Below are positions 9,201-19,393 of a stretch of DNA of 64,000 bases, piece after piece. The stretch's first letter is position 1. Every line of letters begins with the position of its first letter. The stretch comes from Mycolicibacterium gilvum (GTDB lineage: Bacteria; Actinomycetota; Actinomycetes; Mycobacteriales; Mycobacteriaceae), in the NCBI RefSeq assembly GCF_900454025.1, contig NZ_UGQM01000001.1, positions 4,464,001-4,528,000 of the forward strand, read 5' to 3'. The notes beneath the pieces were generated by a model that was given only the letters and a program-made list of their open reading frames with translations, did no database searches and had not been told where the DNA came from. Made by a program: the position numbers and the translations under genes.

Positions 9201-9743
9201 GCCCCGGGTGTGCGGACGCTGCCGGTCAGCCACCTCGGGAACGCCACCGAGAGCCCCGAGGAGGCCGACGCCATCGTCACCGAGATCAGGCGTCTGCTGG
9301 GCGCCGCATGGACGGACGCCGCATCGACGGACACCGACACCACCCGCCCGCTCGACCAGACTGACGTCCTGATCGTCACCCCCTACAACGCCCAGGTGGT
9401 GCTGCTGCGCCGTCGCCTCGACGCCGCCGGACTGACCCGGGTGCGGGCCGGCACCGTGGACAAGTTCCAGGGCCAGCAGGCCCCGGTGGTGTTCGTCTCG
9501 ATGACGGCCTCCTCGATCGACGACGTCCCGCGCGGAATCTCGTTTCTGCTCAACAGGAACCGGCTCAACGTCGCGGTGAGCCGGGCGAAATACCTCGCGG
9601 TGGTCGTGCGGTCCGAGCATCTGACCGACTACCTGCCCGGAACCCCGGACCGCCTGGTGGAGCTGGGCGCATTCCTGTCACTCACGTCGGGGACGGCCGG
9701 TGTACCCGGTAGCGTGGCCTGCGATGACCGGCATCGAAGCTGA
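6252..9743 (+). CDS. TM0106-type RecB-like nuclease fused to SF1 helicase (Rv1251c family)
   Basis: The 1163-aa protein has three parts. Residues 1-240 are RecB-like (TM0106 family), with a nuclease-type segment RYRLRDTKLAR. Cys25 is followed much later by CFRCAEC (Cys222, 225, 228), an arrangement that could hold an Fe-S cluster. About residues 315-510 form an RNase H-like exonuclease candidate with DLFFDFEGDP, IYHYAAYEKSTL and YNHYDCRSTRRL. The C-terminal half is an SF1 helicase with Walker A GPPGTGKT near 775-782, Walker B LLVIEEAGQ, LLGDPQQLPQ and the C-terminal NRLNVAVSRAK motif. Family, size and position between lprE and the MFS gene match Rv1251c. A role in nucleic-acid repair or defence is inferred. 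Confidence 0.85.
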   Translation: MFVATDAGVDRVIFSASDLAAAARCEYALLRSFDDRLGRGPAVSGADELLARTATLGDEHEKRHLDELALSTEVTVIGRPAYTVAGLTDAAGQTLRAVECRSPVIYQAAMFDGRFAGFADFLILEDGPDGQRYRLRDTKLARSVKVEALLQMAAYVETLTAAGVPVAPEIDLVLGDGTAASYHVDELLPVYRPRRDALQRLLDDHLAGGRPVRWEDEHIRACFRCAECETQVRARDDLLLVAGMRVSARARLIDAGITTVHDLAAHRGPVAELSTRTVTALTAQARLQIADRVIENGAEKPPYEIVDAQPLMVLPDADRGDLFFDFEGDPLWTTDGRDWGLEYLWGVLTVGGDFQPFWAHDRTEERQALQDFLKFVRKRRNRYPGMHIYHYAAYEKSTLLRLAGRYGVGEHEVDELLRDGALVDLYPLVRKSIRVGTENYSIKSLEPLYMGNELRDGDVTTATASITEYAHYCELRDDGNAEEAASVLKAIEDYNHYDCRSTRRLRDWLMNRAIECGVPPRGPVRPSPGSDRPRAEVDAVERTLLKFAGDGIEARTPEQRAAAMMAAAKGFHKREDKPFWWGHFDRVNNPVEEWADDSDVFIADRHEIVEDWHTPPRARKPQRHVRLFGEIANGGLATDMYALYDPPTPEGLSDDPDRRGFASVTVADCDNPEAPTEVVIVERRPTGGDVYTQVPFALTPGAPISTALLQNAVADTAALIAAGLPNLPADALTDIFLRRPPRTRSGNPLPRSGDTVADLTAALLDLDSSYLAVHGPPGTGKTYTSGKVIAALLTEHQWKIGVVAQSHAVVENLFGDIMRAGVDGARVGKKRHTVSTGWTELGRDDYVDFLCQGGCVVGGTAWDFANATKFERECLDLLVIEEAGQFSLANTVAVARAARNLMLLGDPQQLPQVSQGTHPEPVDGSALGWLVDGHATLPPERGYFLDRSFRMHPDVCRAVSRLSYDGRLLSYETVTAARRLDGVAPGVRTLPVSHLGNATESPEEADAIVTEIRRLLGAAWTDAASTDTDTTRPLDQTDVLIVTPYNAQVVLLRRRLDAAGLTRVRAGTVDKFQGQQAPVVFVSMTASSIDDVPRGISFLLNRNRLNVAVSRAKYLAVVVRSEHLTDYLPGTPDRLVELGAFLSLTSGTAGVPGSVACDDRHRS

Positions 9744-11127
9744 CTATCTCGTCGTCGGGGCGGGCGCGATGGGGATGGCCTTCGTCGACACGCTGCTCGC
9801 CGAGACCCGCGACGCCGGGACGACGGTGGTGCTCGTCGACGAGAACCACCAGCCCGGCGGGCACTGGAACACGGTGTATCCCTTCGTCCGGCTGCATCAG
9901 CCCTCTGCCTACTACGGGGTGAACTCCGAGCCCCTCGGCGACGAGGAGGCGATCGACCGCAGCGGGTTCAACGAAGGCTTCTTCGAACTCGCCAGCGGCC
10001 ACGAGGTCTGCGCGTACTACGACCACGTCATGCGCAATCACCTGCTGCCGACGGGTCGGCTCACCTATCTGCCGATGACGCGCTACCTGGGCGACAACCG
10101 GATCCGCACGCTCGACGGAGCCGAGCAGACCGTGACCGTGCGACGCCGCACCGTCGACGCGACCTACCTGCTGACCGTGGTGCAGTCGATGCGCTCGGCA
10201 CCGTTCTCGGTCGCCGACGGGGTCGAGGTCGTCGCCCCGAACGACCTGCCCCGCCGCGCACCCCACCACGACCACTACACGGTCGTCGGCGGCGGCAAGA
10301 CGGGGATGGACTGCTGCCTGTGGCTGTTGCGCAACGGCGTCCCCGCCGACGCCGTGCGCTGGGTGCGGCCCCGCGACTCCTGGCTGCTCAACCGCGCCCA
10401 CATCCAGCCCGGGGAGCAGTTCGCCCCGCAGTTGCGCGACGCGATGGCCGCACGCATGCAGGCGATCTCCGAAGCGGCCTCGGTGGAGCACCTGTTCACG
10501 CTCCTCGAGGACGCCGAGGTGCTGCTGCGGCTCGATCCGTCGGTGTGGCCGACGATGTACCACTGCGCCATCGTGTCGCAGCGCGAGCTGGAGTACCTGC
10601 GGCGCATCGAGGACGTGGTGCGCCTCGGGCACATCGAGCACGCCGAACCCGACCGGGTCCGACTCACCGGTGCGACCATTCCGGCGACGCCGTCGCTGTA
10701 CGTCGACTGCACCACGCAGGGGCTGCCCCGCCCGCCGTCGGTGCCGGTGTTCGACGGCGACCGGATCACCCTGCAGAGCGTGCGCAGCTGCCAGCAGGTG
10801 TTCAGCTCGGCGTTCATCGCGCACGCCGAGACGACCTTCAGCGATGACGACACCCGCAACGCGCTCTGCGTCCCCGTCGTGCACCCGGACGCGCCGATCG
10901 ACTGGCTGCGGCACATGTCCGAGGACAATGCAGCGTCGATGCGGTGGATCCGTGACCCGGAGCTGATGACGTGGCTCAGGACGGCGCGGTTGAATGCGGC
11001 ACGTGACCTGTTCCCGGTCTTCCCGCCCGGCAAGGAGCGGGTGCGCGACAAGGCGATGGGCGCGCTCGCGGTGGCGTTGCGGAAGACGAACGAGGAGCTG
11101 GCCGCGCTGATGGCCGGGGCCTCCTAG
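9724..11127 (+). CDS. FAD/NAD(P)-binding oxidoreductase (flavoprotein)
   Basis: The 467-aa protein opens with a dinucleotide-binding fold, [13 protein letters not shown] at about residues 8-20, with the acidic ribose-binding end [15 protein letters not shown] second glycine-rich motif, [12 protein letters not shown] (about 187-198), indicates binding of both FAD and NAD(P)H, as in flavin monooxygenase-like enzymes. No FMO fingerprint is clear enough to assign a substrate. ATG at 9724 starts 20 bases inside the end of the helicase gene and has a TAGCGT hexamer 8 bases before it (9710-9715). The gene ends by overlapping the convergent MFS gene by 4 bases. I do not recall a counterpart here in M. 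tuberculosis. Confidence 0.72.
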   Translation: MTGIEADYLVVGAGAMGMAFVDTLLAETRDAGTTVVLVDENHQPGGHWNTVYPFVRLHQPSAYYGVNSEPLGDEEAIDRSGFNEGFFELASGHEVCAYYDHVMRNHLLPTGRLTYLPMTRYLGDNRIRTLDGAEQTVTVRRRTVDATYLLTVVQSMRSAPFSVADGVEVVAPNDLPRRAPHHDHYTVVGGGKTGMDCCLWLLRNGVPADAVRWVRPRDSWLLNRAHIQPGEQFAPQLRDAMAARMQAISEAASVEHLFTLLEDAEVLLRLDPSVWPTMYHCAIVSQRELEYLRRIEDVVRLGHIEHAEPDRVRLTGATIPATPSLYVDCTTQGLPRPPSVPVFDGDRITLQSVRSCQQVFSSAFIAHAETTFSDDDTRNALCVPVVHPDAPIDWLRHMSEDNAASMRWIRDPELMTWLRTARLNAARDLFPVFPPGKERVRDKAMGALAVALRKTNEELAALMAGAS

Positions 11128-12950
11128 ACGCGCGGACCTCCGGGATGCTCCGCATCGGCCGATCCGACGCCGTTGCGCGGAGCGCCCGGTGGCGACGAGA
11201 CGTCGAGGAGTTGGTCGACGAGGTCGCGCCACTGCTGAGACGGCGTCGAGTCGGCAGGTGCGGGCGGCGCCTCGACAACGGTGTCGAGCACGTCGGTGAT
11301 GTCTTCAGTGAAGTCGTCAGTGATGTTGTAGGCCGCCCCGTCCGCCGTGCCGTCGGTGGCGAGCCTGTCGAACTCCTCGCGCGACACCTCGTACTCGACG
11401 TAGTCGTCCTCACCGTCGGCCCAGTCCAGCGGGTGGTCGGGGTCGAACGGCTCGAGCGGTTCCACGTCCGGTGCGGGCGGTGCGGCGGCGTCGCGGTCGC
11501 CGAGCAGGTCGAACAGGAACAGCGCCGCGATGACCCCGAACAGCGCGACGAACGCGGGCAGCAGCATCGACTGCGACATCGCCAGGGCGAACGGTTCGCG
11601 CAGGAACTGCGGGAGGGCGGCCACCTCGCCCTCGGACTGCGGCACCGCGTCGGCGCCCGGGATCTTGGTCGAGAGTTCCGAGGACATCAGCGCGGCCATC
11701 CCCGCGCTGCCGAGTACCGAGCCCACCTGGCGGGTGGTGTTGTAGACGCCCGACCCCGCCCCGGCCAGGTGCGGCGGCAGGTTACGCGTCGCGGTCGCCG
11801 CCAGCGGGGACCAGATGAACGCCATCGCCGCGCCCATCGCGGTCAGCGGCAGCAGCAGTCGCCAGATCGGCGTGGTCGGCGTCATCTCGATCGACAGCCA
11901 CGTCACGCCGATCGCCATCAGTGAGAAACCGAAGCCGACCACCGATCGCGGATGCGCGCGGTCGACCAGCTTGCCCACGAAGGGCGCGAGCACCCCGGTC
12001 GCCACCGCCATCGGCGCCGTCAGCAGGGCCGCCCGCGTCGGGGTGAGCCCGCAGACCGCCTGCGCGAAGAACATCAGCGGCAGGATCATGCCCGTCGCGA
12101 CGAACCCGATGGTCGCCACACCGAGATTCGACATCGAGAAGTTCCGGTCCCGGAAGATCACCAGCGGGATGAGGGCGCCGGCGGTGTTGATCGACTGCCA
12201 GTACACGAACGCGGCCATCACCGCGACGCCCGCCAGCACCGTCGCCCAGATCCACAGCGCCCAGCCGTGGCTCTGCCCCTCCTGCAGGGCGAACACGATC
12301 AAGAACAGCCCCACACCCGACAGCACGACGCCGGGCACGTCGAACCCCTGGCGGACCGGGTTCGGCAGCGCCGGCACCAGCCGAAGGGCCATCACCAGCC
12401 CGACGATGCCGACCGGGACGTTGACGATGAAGATCCACTGCCAGCCCAGGCTGTCGACGAGGACACCGCCGGCCAGCGGGCCCACCAGCGTCGCCACCCC
12501 GGCCGTCGCACCCCAGACGCTCATCGCCACGCCGCGGCGGTGCGCGGGGAACGTCCGGGTGATCACCGTCATCGTCTGCGGGGTCAGCAGCGCCGCGCCG
12601 ACACCCTGCACGACGCGGGCCGCGATCAGCATCCCGATCGAATCGGACAGGCCACACCACAGCGATGCCACGGTGAACACCGTCAGGCCGACCATGTACA
12701 CGTTCTTGGGCCCGTACCGGTCGCCGAGGCGACCCGACACCAGCAGCGGAACCGCATACGCGAGCAGGTAGGCGCTCGTCACCCAGATCACGGCGTCGTA
12801 TCCGGCGTTCAGGCTCGCCATGATCGCCGGATTGGCGACCGCGACGATCGTCGCGTCGACCAGGATCATGAAGAACCCGATCAGCAGTGCCCACAGCGCC
12901 GGCCACGGGTTGGTGGTACCGGCAGCGCGCGACGTCACCGTGTCAAACAT
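11124..12950 (-). CDS. MFS drug transporter, DHA2 (EmrB/QacA, 14-TM) family
   Basis: The 608-aa protein is a proton-coupled multidrug exporter candidate. It shows the DHA2 motifs [14 protein letters not shown] in TM1, the motif-A-like [14 protein letters not shown], and the motif-C-like segment [17 protein letters not shown], with about 14 hydrophobic segments to residue 480. A hydrophilic, acidic C-terminal tail of about 125 residues is unusual for transport and probably cytoplasmic. The position corresponds to Rv1250 (drug-transport integral membrane protein) between the Rv1251c-type helicase and the Rv1249c-type membrane protein. It starts at ATG 12950. Confidence 0.88.
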   Translation of the reverse strand: MFDTVTSRAAGTTNPWPALWALLIGFFMILVDATIVAVANPAIMASLNAGYDAVIWVTSAYLLAYAVPLLVSGRLGDRYGPKNVYMVGLTVFTVASLWCGLSDSIGMLIAARVVQGVGAALLTPQTMTVITRTFPAHRRGVAMSVWGATAGVATLVGPLAGGVLVDSLGWQWIFIVNVPVGIVGLVMALRLVPALPNPVRQGFDVPGVVLSGVGLFLIVFALQEGQSHGWALWIWATVLAGVAVMAAFVYWQSINTAGALIPLVIFRDRNFSMSNLGVATIGFVATGMILPLMFFAQAVCGLTPTRAALLTAPMAVATGVLAPFVGKLVDRAHPRSVVGFGFSLMAIGVTWLSIEMTPTTPIWRLLLPLTAMGAAMAFIWSPLAATATRNLPPHLAGAGSGVYNTTRQVGSVLGSAGMAALMSSELSTKIPGADAVPQSEGEVAALPQFLREPFALAMSQSMLLPAFVALFGVIAALFLFDLLGDRDAAAPPAPDVEPLEPFDPDHPLDWADGEDDYVEYEVSREEFDRLATDGTADGAAYNITDDFTEDITDVLDTVVEAPPAPADSTPSQQWRDLVDQLLDVSSPPGAPRNGVGSADAEHPGGPRV

Positions 12951-13051
12951 GGTGGGAGCACACAGGAATCACTGGACAGAAGAAACATTTCGGCCCGACG
13001 CTACGGTCCGCCCGGGTGCTCCGACAAGTCAGCGGCGGTGCGCCGCGCGGG

Positions 13052-14344
13052 TCACGCGGGTTCTGCGACGGCCTCGTCCGGGACACGCGCGGGTTCGGTG
13101 TTGCGATGCGCGCCGGTCACCAGCAACGCGCCCAGCGCGATGATCACCCCGGCGGCCATCACCACCGCCATTGCGAGCTCGTCGTTGCCGAGCACCCCGA
13201 CCACCGGGGCGATCGCGGCCCCGCCGCCGAACTGGACCGCGCCCAGCAGCGCCGCGGCAGTACCCGCGGCGTCCGGGTGACGGGTCAGCGCCACCGCGGG
13301 AGCGTTCGGGATCACCAGACCCATCGCGGCGAGGATCGCCCACACCGGGATCACGAAGCCGAACACCCCTCCGACACCGGCCGCGGCCAGCGCCACGAAG
13401 ACGAGCCCGAACACCGAGCTCGCCGCCAGCGCCCAGACCATGATCTGCTGCGGCGTGAACCGCTTCAGCAGGATCACGTTGCACTGGGTGGTGCCGATCA
13501 GTGCGACGGCACCGGCACCGAACACCAGCGCGAAAGCCGTCTGATCCAGACCGAACCGGCCCTGCAGCACGAACGAGGCGCCGGCGATGTAGGCGAACAG
13601 GCCCGACATGCCGAGCGCGGCGACGAGGACGAGGATCACGAAGCGGGCGTCACGCACCAGCTCCAGGTAGGTGGCGGCGATGCCCCTCACCTTCAGCGGG
13701 CGCCGGTGATCGACCGGCAGCGTCTCGGGAAGCGCGAGCACGGCCATCACCAGCAGCGCGGCGGCGACCACCACCAGCGCGGCGAACACCCAGTGCCAGG
13801 AGCCGTGCAGCAGCACGGCCGCACCCAGAGACGGGGCCAGCACCGGTGCGACGCCGAGCACCAGCATCAGACGTGACATCACGGTCGCGGCGGCATTGTC
13901 CTTGTAGAGGTCACCGACGACGGCGATCGCGACGACCATGCCGGCCGCCGCACCCATTCCCTGCAGGCCCCGGGCGATACCCAGGACCGTGATGGTCGGC
14001 GCGAACATGCACAGCAGCGACGCGACCATGTGCAGGACGATGCCGGCGAACAGCGGCTTGCGGCGTCCCAGCGAATCCGACAGCGGCCCGATCACCAGCT
14101 GTCCGATCGCGAGCCCGGCGAGGGTCCCGGTCAGGGTCAACTGAGCGACCGACGAGGACACCGACAGCTCCTCGCCGATCTTCGGCAGCGCCGGCAGATA
14201 CATGTCGATCGTCAGCGGGCCGAGCGCGACGAGCAGCCCGAGCACGATGATCATCCTGGTGCGACTCGGGGGCCCGGCCGATTCCGGCGACTGCGCCTTC
14301 AACTTCACGTCCGGGGATATTGCCATGAAGTTGATTAGCGACAC
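13052..14344 (-). CDS. MFS efflux transporter, Bcr/CflA family
   Basis: This is a 12-TM drug:H+ antiporter of the Bcr/CflA (DHA1) type. The family-typical TM1 sequence is LGPLTIDMYLPALPKI, followed by LVIGPLSDSLGRRKPL (motif A) and ARGLQGMGAAAGMVVAIA. The GTG at 14344 yields 430 aa; an in-frame ATG at 14326 gives MAISPDVKL. Neither has a well-spaced Shine-Dalgarno sequence, so the start is uncertain. It lies 101 bases upstream of the DHA2 transporter on the same strand, so two unrelated efflux pumps sit side by side. I do not recall this second pump at the M. tuberculosis locus. Confidence 0.87.
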   Translation of the reverse strand: MSLINFMAISPDVKLKAQSPESAGPPSRTRMIIVLGLLVALGPLTIDMYLPALPKIGEELSVSSSVAQLTLTGTLAGLAIGQLVIGPLSDSLGRRKPLFAGIVLHMVASLLCMFAPTITVLGIARGLQGMGAAAGMVVAIAVVGDLYKDNAAATVMSRLMLVLGVAPVLAPSLGAAVLLHGSWHWVFAALVVVAAALLVMAVLALPETLPVDHRRPLKVRGIAATYLELVRDARFVILVLVAALGMSGLFAYIAGASFVLQGRFGLDQTAFALVFGAGAVALIGTTQCNVILLKRFTPQQIMVWALAASSVFGLVFVALAAAGVGGVFGFVIPVWAILAAMGLVIPNAPAVALTRHPDAAGTAAALLGAVQFGGGAAIAPVVGVLGNDELAMAVVMAAGVIIALGALLVTGAHRNTEPARVPDEAVAEPA

Positions 14345-14469
14345 TTCCCATTAATTTCTTCCCCATCTCGGGAAGAGTGACCGCGATCACCCCCGGGCAC
14401 GCGCCGCACACCGCCGTTCGTTCGACAGGCGTTAGCCTGAAGTCAGGTTCACACAGGGAGGTAGAGCCC

Positions 14470-15213
14470 ATGAGTGCCAGGTCGCGCGCCAAGAACCAGT
14501 CGCCTGCGGTCACCGATGAGGACGCCGGCGTCGCCGCCCGGGCGCTCTCCCAGATCATCGAGCGCGGTGCCCGCCTCCAGGGACCCGCGGTGCGGGCCTA
14601 CGTGGCGCGGCTTCGGGAGAACAGCCCCGAGGCCTCCCCCGCCGACATCATCACCAAGCTCGACACCCAGTACATGGCCGCGGCGATGGCCAGCGGCGCC
14701 GCCGTCGGCTCCGCGGCGGCCTACCCGGGGATCGGCACCCTGGTCGCGATGTCCGCGGTCGCCGGGGAGACGGTGGTGTTCCTCGAAGCGACCACGCTCT
14801 ACGTCCTGGCCATGGCCGAGGTCCACGGCATTCCCGCCGAGCACCGCGAGCGCCGCCGCGCTCTGGTGCTGTCGGTGCTCGTCGGCGAGGACAGCAAGCG
14901 GGCCGTCGCCGATCTGCTCGGACCGGGCCGCACCAGCGGCGCCTGGGTGTCCGACGGCGCGGCGACGCTGCCACTGCCCGCGCTGTCGCAGCTCAACACC
15001 CGGTTGCTGCGCTACTTCGTCAAGCGCTACACGCTCAAGCGCGGAGCGCTGGCATTCGGCAAGATGCTGCCCGTCGGCATCGGCGCGGTCGTCGGTGGTG
15101 TCGGCAACAGGCTGATGGCCAAGAAGATCGTCGGCAACGCCCACACCGCGTTCGGCAACCCGCCCGCGCGCTGGCCGTCACCGCTGCATCTGCTGCCCGC
15201 ACCACGCGACTGA
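14470..15213 (+). CDS. Conserved mycobacterial membrane protein (Rv1249c-like)
   Basis: The 247-aa protein is charged at the N-terminus and has a hydrophobic, Gly/Ala-rich region at about residues 75-125 (GAAVGSAAAYPGIGTLVAMS onward). A second weakly hydrophobic stretch, LPVGIGAVVGGVGNRLM, lies near residues 200-216. I recognise no catalytic motif. ATG at 14470 is fixed by a strong Shine-Dalgarno AGGGAGG at 14455-14461. It lies just upstream of kgd on the same strand, as Rv1249c does, with 211 bases between them. Function unknown. Confidence 0.78.
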   Translation: MSARSRAKNQSPAVTDEDAGVAARALSQIIERGARLQGPAVRAYVARLRENSPEASPADIITKLDTQYMAAAMASGAAVGSAAAYPGIGTLVAMSAVAGETVVFLEATTLYVLAMAEVHGIPAEHRERRRALVLSVLVGEDSKRAVADLLGPGRTSGAWVSDGAATLPLPALSQLNTRLLRYFVKRYTLKRGALAFGKMLPVGIGAVVGGVGNRLMAKKIVGNAHTAFGNPPARWPSPLHLLPAPRD

Positions 15214-15424
15214 ATCGCGCGCCCGACGGGTACCGACACACCGTCCGGCAACGCGCGGCGGTGACCTCAATGACCATAACCGCGTTGGCTGGTCGACCCC
15301 AGGACAGAAGCGCTAGCCTCTATTACGGCAGAGACGCGGGATCACCGCACACCGGGTTGACAAAGGGGAGGCCGGCTGCCGCGGGGCGCCGGCCCGAAGC
15401 GAAGAATTGAGGCGAACAAAAGCC

Positions 15425-18400
15425 GTGAGCTCACCTTCACCATTCGGTCAGAACGAGTGGTTGGTCGAAGAGATGTACCGCAAATTCCGCGAGGATCCGT
15501 CGTCGGTCGACCCGAGTTGGCACGAGTTCCTCGTCGACTACTCCCCTGAACCCACCAACGAGCCCGCCACGAGCACGCGCCCGAGCTCCAACGGAAAGCC
15601 CGCCGCCAAGGCGCCGACCTCACCTGCCGAACCCGCCCCGGCCCCGAAGCCCACCGGCACCAACGGCTCCACCGCACCGGCGAAATCCGACAAGCCCGCC
15701 GCCAAGTCGCCGGAGAAGCCGGCCGCGAAGTCGTCGTCGTCGGAGAAGCCGGCCGACAAGACCGCGCAGAAGACCACCGACAAGGCCGCGCAGAAGACGG
15801 AATCCAAGACCGACGGCAAGAGCGCCGAGAAGGCTGCGCCGGCGAAGACGTCCGAGAAGAGCGCCCCCGCGGCAGCCTCCGAGGACGAGTCGCAGGTGTT
15901 GCGCGGTGCGGCCGCAGCGGTCGTGAAGAACATGTCCGCATCCCTGGACGTACCGACGGCCACCAGTGTGCGGGCCATCCCGGCCAAGGCGATGATCGAC
16001 AACCGCATTGTCATCAACAACCACCTCAAGCGCACCCGCGGCGGCAAGATCTCGTTCACCCACCTGCTCGGCTATGCCATCGTGCAGGCGGTCAAGAAGT
16101 TCCCGAACATGAACCGGCACTTCGCCGAGATCGACGGCAAACCCAACGCGGTCACGCCGGCCCATACAAATCTGGGTCTGGCGATCGACCTGCCGGGCAA
16201 GGACGGCAAGCGCACACTGGTCGTCGCGGCGATCAAGAACTGCGAGACGATGCACTTCGGGCAGTTCATCGCCGCCTACGAGGACATCGTGCGTCGTGCC
16301 CGCGACGGCAAGTTGACCGGCGAAGACTTTGCGGGCGTGACGATTTCGCTGACGAACCCCGGCACGATCGGCACCGTCCACTCGGTGCCGCGGCTGATGC
16401 AGGGCCAGGGCGCGATCGTCGGCGCGGGTGCGCTGGAGTACCCGGCCGAGTTCCAGGGCGCGAGCGAGGAGCGCATCGCCGAGCTCGGCGTCGGCAAGCT
16501 GATGACGCTGACGTCGACCTACGACCACCGCATCATCCAGGGCGCCGAGTCGGGTGACTTCCTGCGCACGATCCACAACCTGCTGCTCGACGACGAGTTC
16601 TACGACGAGATCTTCCGCGCGCTCGGCATCCCGTACGAGCCGGTGCGGTGGCGCATCGACAACCCGGACTCCATCGAGGACAAGAACGCCCGCGTCATCG
16701 AGCTGATCGCGGCCTACCGCAACCGCGGCCATCTGATGGCCGACATCGACCCGCTGCGTCTGGACAAGACCCGCTTCCGCAGCCACCCCGACCTCGACGT
16801 CAACACCCACGGGCTGACGCTGTGGGACCTCGACCGCGAGTTCAAGGTCAACGGGTTCGCGGGCCAGACGAACAAGAAGCTGCGCGACATCCTCGGCCTG
16901 CTGCGTGACGCGTACTGCCGCCACATCGGCGTCGAGTACACCCACATCCTCGAGCCCGAACAGCAGCAGTGGCTGCAGGACCGCATCGAGATCAAGCACG
17001 CCAAGCCGACCGTCGCCGAGCAGAAGTACATTCTGTCCAAGCTCAATGCCGCCGAGGCGTTCGAGACGTTCCTGCAGACCAAATACGTTGGGCAGAAACG
17101 CTTCTCGCTGGAAGGCGCCGAGACCGTCATCCCGATGATGGACGCCGCGATCGACCAGTGCGCCGAGCACGGGCTCAACGAGGTCGTCATCGGCATGCCG
17201 CACCGCGGCCGGCTCAACGTGCTGGCCAATATCGTCGGCAAGCCGTACTCGCAGATCTTCACCGAGTTCGAGGGCAACCTGAACCCGTCGCAGGCGCACG
17301 GCTCCGGCGACGTCAAGTACCACCTCGGCGCCAACGGCACCTACATCCAGATGTTCGGCGACAACGACATCTCGGTCTCCCTGGTCGCCAACCCCAGCCA
17401 CCTCGAGGCCGTCGACCCGGTACTCGAAGGCATCGTGCGCGCCAAGCAGGATCTGCTCGAAAGCGGTGAGGAAGCCGACGGCGGCGCAGGCGACTTCACC
17501 GTCGTGCCGATGATGCTGCACGGTGACGCCGCGTTCGCCGGTCAGGGTGTGGTCGCCGAGACACTGAACCTGGCGCTGCTGCGCGGCTACCGCACCGGCG
17601 GCACGATCCACATCATCGTCAACAACCAAATCGGCTTCACCACCTCGCCGACGGACTCGCGTTCCTCGGAGTACTGCACCGACGTCGCGAAGATGATCGG
17701 CGCGCCGATTTTCCACGTCAACGGCGACGACCCCGAAGCCGCGGTGTGGGTGGCCAAGCTCGCGGTCGACTTCCGGCAGAAGTTCAAGAAGGACGTCGTC
17801 ATCGACATGCTGTGCTACCGCCGGCGCGGGCACAACGAGGGCGACGACCCGTCGATGACCCAGCCGTACATGTACGACGTGATCGACACCAAGCGCGGTG
17901 TCCGTAAGACCTACACCGAAGCGCTCATCGGCCGTGGCGACATCTCGATGAAGGAAGCCGAAGACGCGCTGCGCGACTATCAGGGTCAGCTCGAGCGGGT
18001 GTTCAACGAGGTCCGCGATCTGGAGAAACACGAGATCGAGCCGAGCGCCTCGGTCGAGTCCGACCAGATGGTCCCCGCGGGCATGAAGACCGCGGTGGAC
18101 AAGTCGCTGCTCGCCCGCGTCGGTGACGCGCACCTGGCGTTCGGCGAGGACTTCAACGTGCACCCGCGCGTGAAGCCCGTGCTGGAGAAGCGCCGCGAGA
18201 TGGCCTACGAGGGCAAGGTCGACTGGGCGTTCGCGGAACTGCTCGCACTCGGCACGTTCCTGGCCGAGGGCAAGACCATCCGGTTCACCGGCCAGGACAC
18301 CCGCCGTGGCACGTTCACGCAGCGGCACGCGGTGATCATCGACCGGCAGAGCGGCCGGGAGTTCACCCCGCTGGACCTGCTGACCGTCGACACCGACGGC

Positions 18401-19276
18401 AACCCGACCGGCGGCAAGCTGATGATCTACGACTCGGCGCTCTCGGAGTTCGCGGCCGTCGGCTTCGAGTACGGCTACTCGGTCGGCAACCCCAACGCGA
18501 TGGTGCTGTGGGAGGCGCAGTTCGGCGACTTCGTCAACGGCGCGCAGTCGATCATCGACGAGTTCATCAGCTCCGGTGAGGCCAAGTGGGGCCAGCTCTC
18601 CGACGTGGTGCTGCTGCTCCCGCACGGTCACGAGGGCCAGGGACCGGACCACACGTCGGGCCGCATCGAGCGGTTCCTGCTGCTGTGGGCCGAGGGCTCG
18701 ATGACGATCGCGGTGCCCTCCACGCCGGCGAACTACTTCCATCTGCTGCGCCGCCACGGCCTCGACGGGATCCACCGTCCGCTGATCGTGTTCACGCCGA
18801 AGTCGATGCTGCGCAACAAGGCCGCCGTCAGCGATCTGCGGGACTTCACCGAGGCGAAGTTCCGCTCGGTGCTCGAAGAGCCCACCTACACCGAGGGCAC
18901 CGGCGACCGCTCGAAGGTGACGCGGGTGCTGCTGACGTGCGGCAAGCTCTACTACGAGCTCGCGGCACGCAAGAGCAAGCAGGATCGCGACGACGTCGCC
19001 ATCGTGCGGCTCGAGCAGCTCGCGCCGCTGCCGAAGCGTCGCCTCGCCGAAACCCTGGACCAGTATCCGAACGCCGAGAAGTTCTTCTGGGTGCAGGAGG
19101 AGCCGGCGAACCAGGGCGCCTGGCCGACGCTGGGTCTGACGTTGCCCGAGGTGCTGCCCGACAAGCTCGCCGGCATCAAGCGGATCTCGCGGCGGGCGAT
19201 GTCGGCGCCGTCGTCAGGTTCGTCGAAAGTGCACGCCGTCGAGCAGCAGGAGATCATCGACGAAGCGTTCGCCTGA
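15425..19276 (+). CDS. kgd: Multifunctional 2-oxoglutarate metabolism enzyme KGD (E2 domain-E1o fusion)
   Basis: The 1283-aa enzyme handles 2-oxoglutarate in the TCA cycle: decarboxylation to succinic semialdehyde, carboligation, and the E1 step of the 2-oxoglutarate dehydrogenase complex. An N-terminal helical segment ([20 protein letters not shown]) is followed by a roughly 110-residue Lys/Ala/Ser/Pro-rich linker. Next is an E2-type acyltransferase domain with its catalytic histidine in [11 protein letters not shown] (about residue 368), then a thiamine-diphosphate E1 domain with [10 protein letters not shown] and [11 protein letters not shown] at 15425 is chosen because the product matches the known mycobacterial N-terminus and GAGG lies 12 bases upstream. 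The 15214-15424 leader holds a GC-rich hairpin (15370-15394). Activity in this family is controlled by GarA. Confidence 0.96.
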   Translation: MSSPSPFGQNEWLVEEMYRKFREDPSSVDPSWHEFLVDYSPEPTNEPATSTRPSSNGKPAAKAPTSPAEPAPAPKPTGTNGSTAPAKSDKPAAKSPEKPAAKSSSSEKPADKTAQKTTDKAAQKTESKTDGKSAEKAAPAKTSEKSAPAAASEDESQVLRGAAAAVVKNMSASLDVPTATSVRAIPAKAMIDNRIVINNHLKRTRGGKISFTHLLGYAIVQAVKKFPNMNRHFAEIDGKPNAVTPAHTNLGLAIDLPGKDGKRTLVVAAIKNCETMHFGQFIAAYEDIVRRARDGKLTGEDFAGVTISLTNPGTIGTVHSVPRLMQGQGAIVGAGALEYPAEFQGASEERIAELGVGKLMTLTSTYDHRIIQGAESGDFLRTIHNLLLDDEFYDEIFRALGIPYEPVRWRIDNPDSIEDKNARVIELIAAYRNRGHLMADIDPLRLDKTRFRSHPDLDVNTHGLTLWDLDREFKVNGFAGQTNKKLRDILGLLRDAYCRHIGVEYTHILEPEQQQWLQDRIEIKHAKPTVAEQKYILSKLNAAEAFETFLQTKYVGQKRFSLEGAETVIPMMDAAIDQCAEHGLNEVVIGMPHRGRLNVLANIVGKPYSQIFTEFEGNLNPSQAHGSGDVKYHLGANGTYIQMFGDNDISVSLVANPSHLEAVDPVLEGIVRAKQDLLESGEEADGGAGDFTVVPMMLHGDAAFAGQGVVAETLNLALLRGYRTGGTIHIIVNNQIGFTTSPTDSRSSEYCTDVAKMIGAPIFHVNGDDPEAAVWVAKLAVDFRQKFKKDVVIDMLCYRRRGHNEGDDPSMTQPYMYDVIDTKRGVRKTYTEALIGRGDISMKEAEDALRDYQGQLERVFNEVRDLEKHEIEPSASVESDQMVPAGMKTAVDKSLLARVGDAHLAFGEDFNVHPRVKPVLEKRREMAYEGKVDWAFAELLALGTFLAEGKTIRFTGQDTRRGTFTQRHAVIIDRQSGREFTPLDLLTVDTDGNPTGGKLMIYDSALSEFAAVGFEYGYSVGNPNAMVLWEAQFGDFVNGAQSIIDEFISSGEAKWGQLSDVVLLLPHGHEGQGPDHTSGRIERFLLLWAEGSMTIAVPSTPANYFHLLRRHGLDGIHRPLIVFTPKSMLRNKAAVSDLRDFTEAKFRSVLEEPTYTEGTGDRSKVTRVLLTCGKLYYELAARKSKQDRDDVAIVRLEQLAPLPKRRLAETLDQYPNAEKFFWVQEEPANQGAWPTLGLTLPEVLPDKLAGIKRISRRAMSAPSSGSSKVHAVEQQEIIDEAFA

Positions 19277-19311
19277 CCTTCGGAGCCTTCGGACTTGCAC
19301 CCGGCCTTGCA

Positions 19312-19376
19312 CCGCGAGCGCGCATGTCTGCACGCCGACGCGCCGTGAATCGCGAGCACCCTGCGCGCGCTCACGG
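19312..19376. repeat. Extragenic inverted repeat between kgd and the DUF732 gene
   Basis: CCGCGAGCGCGC (19312-19323) pairs with GCGCGCTCACGG (19365-19376) at 11 of 12 positions around a 41-base loop. It lies between the convergent 3' ends of kgd and the DUF732 gene, where a two-way transcription terminator would be useful. Its size resembles the inverted repeat at 35749-35812. Confidence 0.5.
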
Positions 19377-19393
19377 CCGTCGAGCGGCGGCGA

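Noticed and set aside
6396..9620. A 1074-codon open frame antisense to the nuclease-helicase gene.
   Set aside because: No recognisable motif, His/Gln/Arg/Val-rich artefact composition, wholly covered by a well-supported gene.
14326..14560. A minus-strand frame reading MGKKLMGSVANQLHG upstream of the Bcr/CflA transporter.
   Set aside because: Overlapping frame with no conservation signal; it runs into the transporter in another frame.
15620..18775. A 1051-codon open frame antisense to kgd.
   Set aside because: High-GC third-position bias creates long antisense frames. Composition is Val/Asp/Arg/Gly-rich with no domain, and kgd on the plus strand is certain.
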